The translations under genes and the position numbers were made by a program. Under the pieces are notes generated by a model. It searched no databases, was not told the origin of the DNA, and saw only the letters and a list, made by a program, of their open reading frames with translations. From NCBI GenBank assembly GCA_013399855.1, contig VXAY01002113.1:2420250-2484249 (forward strand): DNA of 64,000 nucleotides, given 5' to 3'. The stretch comes from Oxyruncus cristatus. Its lineage: Eukaryota; Chordata; Aves; Passeriformes; Cotingidae. Shown here in pieces: positions 1 through 11,339 of this stretch (position 1 is its first letter; each line of letters begins with the position of its first letter).

Positions 1-3000
1 GTGCCTGACTTCCATGTACTCGACCGTGGAGTTTTCCAGCCTGCGGAAAGCCTCGGCATTGCTGTACAGCTGGCTCTTGGCTGTGCCCATGTGATGGTTA
101 ATGTCTGCATAATTCAAGGCATCTGCTCCCTGATGGAGAGGAATGAGCTCTTAACCTGCTGCCGCCTGCATCCACAAGGGTGGGAGCATGTCCCACCCTG
201 CTGCCTGCTCTGGTGGGTACTGAGACTGATGGCTGCGGGAGCACTGGGTGGAAACAAAACCTGAAGCAAGGGCTGGTTCAACATTGCTCAGGGGAATTCT
301 AGTTAGTGACACCAGCCCCTCCTCAAAATCTGGCAGAAAAAAATCATAAAATGCTTTCCAAGCAGTGAGCAAAGAGCAGCTGCTCCACTGCTGCCTCAGG
401 TGTGCTTTGCTGCAGGTTCCCAAGCCTTTTTCACTCAGAGGAGCAGCTCCCATGCTTGGAGGGGCTTGGGGGCAAACCCCTCAGCCCAGTCCTAAATTCC
501 CTTCCCAGGAATACTCTGTGATAGTCACACAAAAGCCCTGTTTGCGTCTTTCTGTTGGCCAGCGGGGCCCAGAGGATCCCTCCCAGCCTAAAGCACTATG
601 AGCCAGGCTGGCAGCTCGGGGTGTAATGCTTCCCCTCTCCATGAGAACTTGGGGCACGGCATCCCAAGACCTCGTGAGGTTTTCCTTACTGTCTGTGAAA
701 CACTGCGAATCCTGTCCATCTCTATGGCTGCTCCGGAGAGGGCTGGATGGATGGAGCACGGGTGTGGTTAGACATGAGTGAAAAAAAAGGAAAAGAAATT
801 AATTAAGAAACTGCACTGGCGCTGCAAATCTCACTGTAAAGCAGGAAAGGAACCTGTTACTCCATGAGCCATCTAAAAAATGAGCCAAATAAAGCCAGAT
901 CCCATCTGCCAGCTGGCAACGTCCCCTCCTGTCCCAACCCCCATCCTTCACTCTGGCCTTAAACTTTGTGTCAAGCTTAGTGCAAGCCTGTCCCACACAA
1001 GTGAGCCCATCTGGGGAAGCTCATGGTGCCCAGCCAAACACAAGTAGGTGCTGTGCCAAGCAGCACCCACCCCAAAGGGCTGCCATTCCCTGCTTCCATG
1101 GGAATGAGACCCATGGGATGGTCCCACTGTTTCCTTGGTGGAGGTCTCAGTGATGGACCAAGGAATTGGATGGATCAGGGAGGGAATGGGGGAGAAAAAA
1201 AATTTATAGAGGAAAAAATAAATAAAGCAGAGGCAGGTTCTCCTGCAGAAACAGGGGGTGTGTGGCAGTGACAGCTTCTCTCACCCTTTTTGCTCTTCCT
1301 GGACAGAATTACCAGAACAACAGCAGCTACTGCAAGCAAAAGGAGAACCACGACGATGCCTGGAGTGAGGATGTGTTCAACCACGTTCAATCTGCAGGGA
1401 AAAAAGAGTTTCGGTTCTCATACTTCTCTGGAGGAACCATCTTGGAGCAGGGTTGCAGAAAGTGGCTGTGGGTGACAGGGCTTTCCCTGGGAGGAAGGAG
1501 AGCAGGAGTGGGGTGGTCAGGCTGCCAGCTGGGCATAGAGCAAAGCAAACCAAAAACTGCAGAAGCAAACTGACTCTGAGGTCTGAGAGCTGCTGAGTCT
1601 TCGCTGGTTTAAGGATGGGTTCCTGCGTCTAATGTTGCTCTGGTTTAGCTCCACTGTTTGTTGACCTTGTTTGTAATGGGAAAGCAGGCAAGGCTGGAGT
1701 GCCAGCAACCCCTGGAGTGTGCTAATGGGGAGCCTCAGCTTTGCCTGCTGAGCATCACCTCCCAGAGGCAGGAGAGAAGGAGGGAATCTCTACAACTCCT
1801 GTTTAATGCTTTGTCCACTATCTCTGCTGGGCTGTGTGTGACTACAAAGCAGAAGGGAACAGAACACTGGCCTGCACCTGGTTTCCCACAAGCAAACAGT
1901 GCCTCTGAGTTTTGGGGAAGGAAATTCGGTCAACATTGCAGGCAGAAACCACTTCTCCCATGGCAATAGCTCATGTCTTGCTTAAGCTGCAAGACAGACG
2001 GGGGAGAAGCAGGGCTTTCCTGGGGCCGTGTGACCAGAGACACTGGAATTATTGTCACAGAATCATAGAATGCTTTGGGTTGGAAGGGACATGTTAGATT
2101 ACCTAGTTCCAATCCCCTGCCATGGGCAGGAACACCTTCCACTAGACCAGGTTGCTCAGAGCCCCACCCAGCCTGGCCTGGAACACTTCCACATCCACAG
2201 CTTCTCTGGGCAATCTGTGCCAGTGTCTCGCCACCCTCATAGGGAAGAATTTTTCCAGGTGGAGTGGTCTCTAAAGGCAAAAGCAAGACATCTGGATCCT
2301 TAAGGGAGGTGTGAAGAGTCTGAGGGTTGCAGGGCTCCAGCAGCACCGAAGAAATCTCATTGGGAGAAGTGGCTGCTACTCACCTTTGGTTGCTGGAGGG
2401 ATTTGATGTCATGTGCACAGTTCCCACTTGGGGAGTTGTCTGTGTGGGGCCTGTTACAGAGCTAATCAGATCAGTGTGCTTGTTTGTGGTGGAGGTTGGT
2501 GATGTGGTGGCTGTAATGAAAAGAGGAGAGGCTTGTTTTATCTGTCTCCGTGGGGGAAAATGCTGTGGGTTTTTCAGTGAGTCAGAAGTGACCCACTTAC
2601 TGTCACACAAGGAGTAGCTGAAGGACACCCCAAGAGGTGGGAAGGCTGTAAGACCCTACCACTGACCAGGAGGCTTTTCACAGTCCTGGTGCCCCTCAAA
2701 ACATGCACAAAACAGAGTTCACCCTACAGGAAGGGAGTCTGGGTACCCCATGCCTCGTTCAGTACTAACACAACAACCCCATATATGTGTCCTGCCATGG
2801 GGGCTGATCCCTGGCAAGGCAATGGGGAGGGATGTTCCTGAAGCCCAGTGCCTGGTGCCCAGAGGAACTGCTTGTCTCGAGTGGGAAATGGGGCAGCACA
2901 GGGTGGTGAGGAGCTCCCCAGGGTGATGCAATAAGGCAAGGACAGCACAGACAGAGACAGCAAGATCTGATGAGAGGGAAAATGAGGCACAAAGAGCAGG

Positions 3001-3693
3001 GTGGTGCATCCCAGCAATGGAGGTGGCTGATCCTGGAGAGCTGAGAAGGGGCTGTAGGGAGATCTGGGCATGAAGAGTGAGAGACAGTGGCACCTGCTGC
3101 ACTGTGGTGACATTGGGCACCTACCACCTGCAGGCTGCCCCTACTGCAGCCCTTTCTCCCAGTACTTGGAGGGGGACATATCAAGGCTGGACCTGGGGGG
3201 CCAACAAGTACTGACCTAGCAACACGATCACCTCCACATAAGTACTCTCATCAGGCCACCACATTCCCCTTTCCACCCCACAGCTGTAGGTTCCTGCATC
3301 CTGCTTGGCCAGATCCTTCACGGTCACTGTGAACACCCGGAGTGTGTGGTTGTCCCGGATGGAGAATCGGCCCTTCTGCGCCACGGGCTGTGACTCCGAG
3401 GTGGTGATGATGCTCTTAGCACAAGCAGTGAATATTCCTGCTTTGCACCAGAACTTCGGGTTCTTCTCCAGGCCGGGCTGGTACCTGCAGGTGACTGAGA
3501 GGGACCCCCCCAGGAGTCCCCACACGGTGCCGGGCCCCGTCACCGCCCCACAGCCTGTGGGACACACAGAGCTGTGAGAGTGCTGCCCCCACACCGACAC
3601 CTCCCACCCCACGGGATGATCCAGGCTGTCCCCAGGGATCCCCTCAGCCCTACCTGGCAGCAGTTCCCAGACAAGCAGCAGCAGGAGCCACAT
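1..3693 (-). CDS. CD300-like receptor, inhibitory type (3' end cut by window edge)
   Basis: Single-pass immune receptor of the CD300/CMRF35 family. Coding exons read on the minus strand: 3693-3654 (signal peptide, starts MWLLLLLVWELLP), 3554-3216 (Ig V-set), 2510-2384 (Ser/Thr-rich stalk), 1391-1285 (membrane segment with core GIVVVLLLLAVAAVVLVIL, then basic stop-transfer RKSKK), 122-1 (tail, open to the edge). Phases run 1,1,2,1 without conflict; 245 codons are visible. The Ig exon has the B-strand Cys, the YSCG F-strand Cys and the additional FWC...C pair typical of CD300, plus one NHT glycosylation sequon. The tail contains LNYADI and VEYMEV, both fitting the ITIM pattern, so recruitment of SHP phosphatases is inferred. 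No charged residue lies in the membrane segment. A possible extra 60-nt tail exon at 730-671 keeps phase but has a weak donor. An ATG at 3693 was preferred to an in-frame GTG at 3714. The exact orthologue is not assignable. Confidence 0.85.
2057..2262 (-). mobile_element. CR1 retroposon 3' fragment
   Basis: About 200 bp match the well-known avian CR1 3' end read in reverse complement. It starts with the ATCATAGAAT tail repeat, then GGTTGGAAGGGAC, CCATGGGCAGG and the GACCAGGTTGCTCAGAGCC block. The element is 5'-truncated and inserted on the minus strand, inside the intron between the stalk and Ig exons of the inhibitory CD300-like gene. Recognition is from memory of the family consensus. Confidence 0.9.
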
Positions 3694-4546
3694 GGACAGG
3701 GTAGCCCGGGCCACAGTCGGGGCAGCCCTGCAGCTCCTTCTGCGTTGTGTCTCTGGGGCTTTGCTTCCTCTTCTGCCTGGGATACCAACTCAGCTACTGC
3801 TGGGCATTCAGCAAGAGCATGGAGTTTCCTGTTTCCTGTCAGCTGCCTTCCTGCCTTGCCTGGTCACTGAGAGCACTTGCTGTGTCCCCATGGCAGGGCA
3901 CAGTTCTGCCTCTTACTGCCACACTGCCCAGCCTCTCTCGCCAGGCACAGCTCCTGGTGGGGGACCTGCCTCTCAAGGGGTGGCTCAGCACTGCACAGGG
4001 ACCCCCTGAGCCCCACACAATCCCCAGGCTGGGGCAGTGCTCCCGCACGGCCACCCTGTTCTTCCCGTGGGAATGCAAATGGGCAGCTCCCACCTCCTGC
4101 CCCAGTACAGCTGGACATGGGCACCTCTCCCCGCTGCCCTTGCCAGCACATCCCTCCAGACTGTTCCCAGCACAGCCCCTCTGTGGCTCGGGACTCCTAT
4201 GCCCTGACTGGGTCCTCTCAGGCCTTCCCCCTGCGTCCCAATGCCCCGTAGGTGCTGTAGTGGTGGGGACAGTTGTGGAAGGACATTTGTCCCTGGCTCT
4301 TGCTCAGCTGGAGATGGGCATTTGGTGGCACCAGACAGAGTTGTCAGGCCTGAGGCCCCTGGGGCTGAGGGCTCCTCTCCCCAAGACGGGGCTCAGCTGA
4401 GTGATGGTGGATCAGGTGCCCTCATTGCCCCTGTGACCCCGTGTCTCCCCCAGCCACAATGCAGTTTGTCCCCACACAGCGTGTGCATCAGCACTGACAG
4501 CCACGGGCACCCCGGGCCGTGCTGGCAGCTGAAGGAGGGAGCAGGT

Positions 4547-4580
4547 GGACAGACAGATAGACAGACAGGCAGACAGGCAC
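4547..4580. repeat. Short CAGA/GATA-type tetranucleotide repeat
   Basis: About eight imperfect units of a GACA/GATA tetranucleotide lie just past the poly(A) signal of the activating CD300-like gene. This is a simple microsatellite. Confidence 0.8.
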
Positions 4581-4597
4581 CTGCAGGATACCAAGGC

Positions 4598-4603
4598 TTT
4601 ATT
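4598..4603 (-). other. Polyadenylation signal of activating CD300-like gene
   Basis: AATAAA on the minus strand, about 100 bases after the stop codon at 4702. It fits the 3' end of the activating receptor transcript, about 0.9 kb before the start of the next receptor gene. Confidence 0.7.
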
Positions 4604-4701
4604 GCAAAATTGTCTTTGTTTGGCAGCTCCAGCTCAGCAGACACAGGCTCTCCCAAACCCTCCCCTCTCCGGCACTGGGGCTGCCAGGAGAGGCAGTGGC
4701 T

Positions 4702-6300
4702 TCACAGCGGGGGAGAATCACCGGGAGCCGAGCACCTCCTGGCACAGGGAGGCCGTGATGGGCAGCAGGGCCCCAGCAGGGTCGGGGGAGAGGGGGCAGG
4801 AGGGCGTCCCTGGGGCTCCGAGGCAGTGGGGAGAGGAGGTGGGCAGCCCAGTGTCCTGGTGCTGCTGGAGGCTTCAAAGAGCTGTTGGTTTTCCCACTTG
4901 CAGCTCCTGCTCCAGATCCTCATCCAGGCTGCCCCACACACGAGGCCCAGGGCTATGAGAAATTTCAAGCTGATGAGGAGCAGCAGGTGGGTGACACTGA
5001 GCTGGGACCTGTATGGAGAAAGGAGATTATGCTAGAGCCTGTGTAGGGTCTGTGCAACGAGGACGAGGACTGGGGCACTGGCATGTCTGCCAGCTGCCCT
5101 GCTTGCCCCTGGGATGCTCCTTGGGGCTGCTGCAATGGAGGGATACACAGCTGGGAGATGCATGCAGGGAAAAATACGGTTTTGGCCAGGGGATGCTGTT
5201 GGGGGCTTGCCCAGATCCCAAGCTCTTACTCACAGCACTGGAGGCTCCCCACAGCCACTGGGGCCCAGAGTGTTGCTGGTCAGCATGCCCATGTTGGTGC
5301 CCTCAGTTGAGGTCGAAGCAGCTGCAAAGGAAACAGAGTCAGAGCAAAGTGGAGACCCACCCCACACACCCCCTGTCCTGCCCCCTGCACAGGGGTCTCT
5401 GCCCTGGGACTTCGGCCATGGAGGTGCAGGAGGGGGAGATGGAGGTATCCAGCAACGCCATGGGCACCGTGGAGGAGGAAAAAAAAGGGGGTTACTGTCA
5501 GCTTTGCTTCCAGCCCCGTTTTACCTGCAGAGACCATGACCCTGGTGGTGTGGGATGTGCTGAACCACAGTTTCCTCTTCACCCCGCAGGAGTACCGGCC
5601 TGCGTCCCCCGGCGTGACACCACTCAGCGTCACCGTGAACGAGTGTGCCGTGTGGTTGTCCCTGATGGACACCCTGCCCTGTGTCACCGTCACCTCTGAG
5701 CCACTGGTTTGGATGATGCGGGTGAAGCAAAACCGGAGGGAGTTCTGGCGGCACCAGTACTTGGCGTTGAGCTCGTAGCCTGGCTCGTAGCTGCAGGACA
5801 CTGCCAGCGAGCTGCCTTGGTCAGCCGTCACCTGCTTGGGGCCTGTCACTGCCCAGACACCTGTGGGGGACAGGAAGAGGTGCTACAAATGCGTCCTGGC
5901 ATTGCCTTGGGGAACAAAAAAGGATCTGAGCCCGGGATTCTTGGGGGCACCCAGTCCTAGGGGAGGCTGTGTCTGTGCACCCGCTGTGCCAGGGAGCAGT
6001 GCTGAGAAAAGTCAGGAAAAAAAGAGCCCCCATCAAGGGTGCATGTTATTAAAAGAGCAAAAAGCCTTATTCCCAGGGTTCACATGGCAACAGTAGAAGC
6101 ACATCTCAGAGATCACCCCCTGTAACTACCACAAGAAAAGGTCAGGATCAGCTGGGCTCTTGCCGTGACCATGGTGGGCTTCCTGGTCTGGCTTGGCCCC
6201 AACCTCCCCACAGCTCTGCCAGAACCCCTGAGATGGAATTGCCTGACCTGTGTTCCTGGATCTCACCTGGGAAAAGGGTCCAAACCATGAAAACCCTCAT
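4702..6300 (-). CDS. CD300-like receptor, activating type (membrane lysine)
   Basis: Complete CD300-family receptor. Coding exons on the minus strand: 6300-6267 (signal, starts MRVFMVWTLFPG), 5860-5525 (Ig V-set), 5321-5234 (short stalk), 5008-4702 (membrane segment, tail, stop). Phases 1,1,2 agree and the total is 255 codons including the stop. The Ig domain keeps the canonical Cys pair, the additional YWC...C pair and an NHT sequon, and resembles the domain of its neighbour. The membrane segment LLLLISLKFLIALGLVCGAA carries a central lysine. In CD300 and related receptors such a residue pairs with the acidic residue of ITAM adaptors such as DAP12, so an activating role is inferred. The tail is about 60 residues, rich in Pro and Cys and without tyrosine. 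It lies head-to-tail upstream of the ITIM-bearing gene. Start choice: the ATG at 6300 gives a good donor in the right phase; an in-frame ATG further upstream cannot be excluded. Confidence 0.85.
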
Positions 6301-7408
6301 TTTCCAGCTTCTTGCTCCCAGTGTGGATCTTCCCCTGTGGTTAGTCATGAAGAACCTTGCAGGACGGAGCCAGGTCCACATTCACTTGGATGTCCCAGGA
6401 GTTTTCCAAGCCTTGTTCTCCTGTCACTTCTTTGGGCAGTGCTTACCCACAGATGACCCTGGATGTCTTTTTTTAAGTTAGTTGCTTCCTCCCCTTCAAC
6501 AGGGCCCATGACTCACCCTGGGGTGTTTCATGAGACAGACTCTGCTTTTCCTCTGAAATAGTCACTGGGTTCCCAGTAAAATGCCAAAATGCAGCAGGTT
6601 CCTCTGCTGCAATGCCCATCCCATTGGGGAACACAACCCCTTCCCCTACAGAGAGCCCAAAGGATTTTGGGAGCCCAAGGGAGCCCAAAGGAACTTTGCA
6701 GGGGGGCCAGGCCGGAGCAGGGATGCAGGGACTGGGGTAGAGTGAAGGCAGGTCTGTCCCTGTGGATGGACTGGCTGGGACTGACGGGATGCTCTTCCAG
6801 TTGTGAGGGACTGGGATTACAGGCCGGGATGATGGACAACCATCCCCCTGCACTGCTGCTCCCTGGCTCCCGAGCAGGCTGCCAGTGTGAGTTGGGCTGC
6901 TTTTGTTTGTTTTCTCAAGCAGAAATGTCTCATTTCCTCCCCAAACCACCTTCTTTGGCACAGCCCGGGGGTTTTGAGTGACAACGGCGTTCTAAATGCT
7001 TCCACCAAAAGTTTCAGAAACCCAAAGGCAAAAAGCAAGGCCTCTTCCCTGGCAGCTGCCTTGCTGATGGCTTTCTTCTGATACGCCTCTTGAAAAGAGT
7101 AGAAAGCACAAACTTCCAGCATCCCCTTCCCTCTCTGTCCCTCATCATGGCAAGAGGAAGCTCTGAGTTTTCCTTTGAATCATGAAATAACCCCTTCATT
7201 TCCATCTAATTGGCTGTGAGCCAAGATGCTGCAAGTAACAGAAAGGTCTAAATTCAAAAAAAGTGGCTGGGGATGGCAAACCTGTTTTCTGCTGAGAAAC
7301 TTCCCACAAAGGCTGTGCAGCTGGGGCTTGAGTCACTTCATCTTCCTTGGGCATGCATCCCTGCCACTGACTGGCAAGGCACAGTGAGTCCTTCCCACCC
7401 TTCCCTTA

Positions 7409-7471
7409 GAGCAGGAGGAGGATTGTGAGGAGCAGGAGGAGGATTGGGAGGAGCAGGAGGAGGATTGGGAG
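7409..7471. repeat. 21-bp minisatellite, three copies
   Basis: Three adjacent purine-rich units start at 7409, 7430 and 7451, built on GAGCAGGAGGAGGATTG. They differ by one base (GTGAG in the first, GGGAG in the others), so the array is young. Confidence 0.9.
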
Positions 7472-8942
7472 AAGCAGCTCAGAGGTAGAGGTTCTGGATG
7501 GAATGTGCACAGGGAAGGTACCTACGAAGGCCTTTACTGCATGAGGATTTCAAGGGCAGCTCAGTTACCCGAAAGCAGCCAGGAGAACTGTTTCAAAGAG
7601 CCACTTTGACAGAGTTCTGGGAAACTTTTCAAACCACATCCATGAGGCATCATCTCATCACGTCACCATCACTTCACCATCAGATGTGAGGTGTCATTTC
7701 CCCTTCCCTTTCCCTGTTCCATGTTTGGTTCTGGGCAGGATGAGCAGCTGCCCAGTCCAGCGCAGGGGCTGGACCCCAGCACAGACCGGGGCCACATCCT
7801 CCCCATCACAGCAGTTCCCAGGACTGTGTTACCCCACTGATTCCATTTCAGTGATGGAAGGCAGGTCTCCTTCTTGCCCCTGAGGATACTGCAGTGATTA
7901 CAGCCCCCCAGCATCAACACTGCAACTCCCATGTGGGGTTTTACTCTGATATTTCTCCTCTCAGCTGCTGGGTGAAGGGGCCCTGGCTGAGCAGGACACT
8001 GGCTGGGGGCTGTCAATGGGGGTTTGCAGAGGGGATGGCTCCACCTCTGTGACTCAGCCCCAAACCAGCTCAGCAGCGTGTGAACGTGCTCGTGGAGGGG
8101 AAGAGCAAGATGGGATTAGGCAGGAGTGAGAAACCCCAGAGTGCTGACACAGCAGTCTCTGTCACTTGAGGAGCTGTGGTATTTATTCCAATGAAAATGA
8201 AAACAGAGAGGGAGTAGAGCAATCCAGGCAGAAACCAGTGCAGCAGAGCGTGATGAGGAGTCACGTTGCCTAAAATGGGTAGAGCCCGGCAGAGAGCCCT
8301 CCCAACACCCTCCAGCCAGGGCACAAGTGCTGGGGTGCTCCTGATAGCTCGAGGGGAATGAATTAACACAGCCACCTGCAGAGGGCAGGGAAAGGTGCCC
8401 TGCTCTGCACCAGCATCTCTGGAGGGCTGTGTCAGGGTCCTGCGAGCCAAGACCTCTCCCTTTTGGCAGCAAGGAGCCCGGGAAGCACAAGGCAAGGCTA
8501 TCCTGTGGGAGAGGAAGCGTTGCTGAAACCCGCCTCAGGAACGCCACTGATGCATCCTGACGGGAGCACATCAGTTCGTCTTCTCGTCTCGGCCACACGC
8601 GGGGCTGCACTGAGCGCTCGGGCACGGCTCAGTGGCCCCGTCAGCGAGCAAAGTGTGTCAGCAGCCCCGGCAGCGCGATCGCTGGCGATGTGTGAGCACG
8701 GCAGCAGGAGATGAGATGAGCTGACACCCGCCCTCCTGCAGCCCCTGCCCCTTGCCTGCCTGGGGGCAGCGCCCTCAGCCACCGCCCAGCAGAGATGGGA
8801 CAAGGCACGACACCGTCAGACGCTGCTTTTGCTCCCCTTCTACAAGATTCTGGGTCCGGGTTTAGTCTCTGGAATTGGCCTGAAGAAAAAGGCTCAATTA
8901 CCGGCAGTAATTGAGTCAATCAGTGAGGGCCCAGCACCAACT

Positions 8943-8981
8943 TGTGGGTCCCTTCCAACCCAGAATGTTCCATGATTCTGT
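8943..8981 (+). mobile_element. CR1 3' tail scrap
   Basis: About 40 bp match the terminal CR1 sequence in forward orientation: GGGTCCCTTCCAACCCAGAA, then CCATGATTCTGT. Only the extreme 3' end survives. Confidence 0.75.
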
Positions 8982-9182
8982 AAGATCTTCCTCAGCTCCC
9001 ATCCCACCGTATTACCCACCACCAAGACCGAGCCTTTCCAGAGTCCTCTCTGCTCGGTTCTTCAATGACATTACCAGATCCCGATTCTGTTATTTAATCT
9101 AGGGCCCTTGAAAAACAATCAGGTAGTGTCAGTCTGTTCTTTCGAGGGCAGATTCAGCAAGATTGGTGAAATTGTCCCTAGG

Positions 9183-10783
9183 AGATAAGGCTGAGGATAA
9201 TAATTGCTAATGTAGCTCCTTTAGTGCTGGCTGATTGAGCAGGCACTGTCTGATCTCTCCCTTCCGCTGCCTTCTCAGATAACCAAGATAAGTTCAGATC
9301 ATTCCCAGATTTCTTGATCTAGCAAAGCCAATAAAAGTGGCAAAAAGTACTTGCAGATTTTGTGGTCGTGGAGGATTTACTCCGGACTGTGTCTTAGGCT
9401 GGGCTCAGCCAGAAATGGCTAAAGCAGGGGTTACTTATTGCAAGGAAATCAGGGATCCATACTGTGTGGATTCAGAGGGTGAAATCTGATTTCTCCCTAG
9501 CTCATGTGGGAGGAATGACTTCAGCAGGGCTGATCCTCCTCAAAAAGTGTTGTACAGGGAGTCCAGGGAGATACTACAGCAAGTTAAAGGGATTAGGCAG
9601 CAGAGAACAGAAGGAGCAAGCGAGTACAGTGAAGCAGAAACTCCTGAGCTGGATTTAAATCTTCCACTATTAGAGCTGTACTTCTCAAGGCAAATACGCA
9701 GGTAATTAGGTTATCGGAGATACAGCCTACCAACAAACAGGACAAACAATGGAGCTAAATTGCAGGTTCGTTTGAAATCACTCCTGCCGTTTGCAGGTCA
9801 TTTCCTCTCATTTCGTTGCTCTGCATTGATTTCAGCTGGTCAGAGCTTGCTCAGGGCTATAAACTGCTCACTGGCTCCCAGGGACCTCTGCTGGGGTCTG
9901 GGGGAAGCTGGGAGAGTAAATGGTTTGCTCTGGATGGTGGAAGAAATGCGTTCTTTGGTGTGTGAGGGGAGGCGGTGATGCAGATGTCAGGCTGCTGGGC
10001 TCTGAGAAAGCTGCTGATAGCACTTATCTGCCATGGGTCAGGTCTTCCAGTGCCATAAAGTGGGATAAAGCCCTTGGAGCAGCGCCAGGCTGTGCTGCTG
10101 CCTGTCTTTGCCAGCAATCTATGTTGTCTCATTAGGCCATATTACACTTGGCGATATCATGATACATAGGACTGTCTTCCTCCTGAGTGCGATTAAATGT
10201 GCAGGGCCAAGTGTGTCTCTGGTGCAATGCCAGTGCCTGCAGAGGGACTGGACAGCTTGGCTCTGTGAAGCTCCTCTTGCTCAGCAGCAGCTCCTCCCTG
10301 CTCTCCTTTGTGACTCAGAAAAAGAAGCAAATGTTGCTGGAGCTGAGAAGGGTCAGAGGATGCTCTCTGAGCCCTAGAACCCCTCCTGCAGCAGGGACCT
10401 GCCAGAAATTGCCATCCGGGGGTAAGCAGGTCTGGAGTCTCAGACCTGGTGGGCCATTGGGGGCTTACTGTTCTCTTCACTGGGGGGCAAGTTCATCCCA
10501 CCTTCTGGGAGAGGTTTGTCTGAGTACCAGCACAGCCCGGGTGCCTCGGGCAGAGCCGCACGGTGCCTGCAGCAGGCCTGGGTCTCTGTGGCCCATGGGA
10601 AGGATTGTGCTGACATCCATGAGAGTTTTAGCATGGTCTTGGTGTGTTTAAGAGGACATCATTGCCCTGGCTTTGCTGAAGCCACCCTGAGGTTTGCTGC
10701 TCTGGTCTTCCTGGCCCTACTTGTTGTGGAGTGTGTGCACTATGTTGAACTACAGTGTTGGCTGCACCACTTGTCAATTATCT
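9183..10783. promoter_or_regulatory. Group of GATA-factor motifs (candidate enhancer)
   Basis: AGATAA or its complement occurs at 9183, 9277, 9286, 10024 and 10778, and TGATAG at 10015. The pair at 9277 and 9286 is 9 bp apart on the same strand. CD300 genes and RAB37 are expressed in myeloid and mast cells, where GATA factors act, so an enhancer role is plausible. Motif matches alone are weak evidence. Confidence 0.3.
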
Positions 10784-11339
10784 GATCCAGACACCGGGGC
10801 TTGTGATATCACTTATTTTTGTGCTATTGATTGTCTTCCAGTGCATGAGGCCAGGGGGTGGTCTGGCTACACGATTGTCTGTGTCAGGTTGGATTGGGCA
10901 TCTTGGCCTCAGGAGAGCCTGAAACACCCCATTCCTCTGGATTGTTTTTCAGTTTTTCTGGCTGTTGTTTGCCAAGTCTGGTCATCTGACCCAGCAGAAC
11001 CGTCTCTAGAGTCAGACAAAATAATGGGCAGATATAATTAGCAATGTCAGGCCCAGGCAGTCAAACAGCAATCGGACAGGTGCAGATGGCTCTTGGAAGC
11101 ATGGTCTGTTCCTCTGGCTTAGGGCCATCTGCTGATCTGGAAGGAGGGAGCTGGAGACGGAATTTCTCTTAAATAAACTTCTCAGTAAAGATTAGTTTAT
11201 TTCCGATGCAATCAACAACATCAGATTGCTCTACAGGGAGTTGTAAAGAAGAGATCTCAATGAGATGTCAGCTGTCACCTCCAGCTTTAGGCACAGATTC
11301 TTCCTGTTTCTAAATACGATTTGTTTTTCTCTCCGAGCA

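Larger units (their letters stand above)
6301..11339. other. Intergenic, CD300 to RAB37; no gene recognised
   Basis: No open frame here shows a recognisable domain or a phase-consistent exon chain on either strand. Frames seen are short, low in conserved motifs and mutually overlapping. The stretch holds a 21-bp minisatellite, one CR1 scrap and a group of GATA motifs, each listed separately. It could contain regulatory DNA for the receptors or a distal first exon of RAB37. Confidence 0.5.

Noticed and set aside
4241..5035. 264-codon plus-strand frame
   Set aside because: It lies antisense to the last exon of the activating CD300-like gene, which has a coherent multi-exon model with membrane segment and poly(A) signal.
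5974..6033. Alternative signal exon starting MGALFFLTFLSTAPWHSG for the activating CD300-like gene
   Set aside because: Its only donor is weak and gives phase 2, which does not fit the Ig exon. The exon at 6300-6267 has a CAGGTGAGA donor in phase 1.
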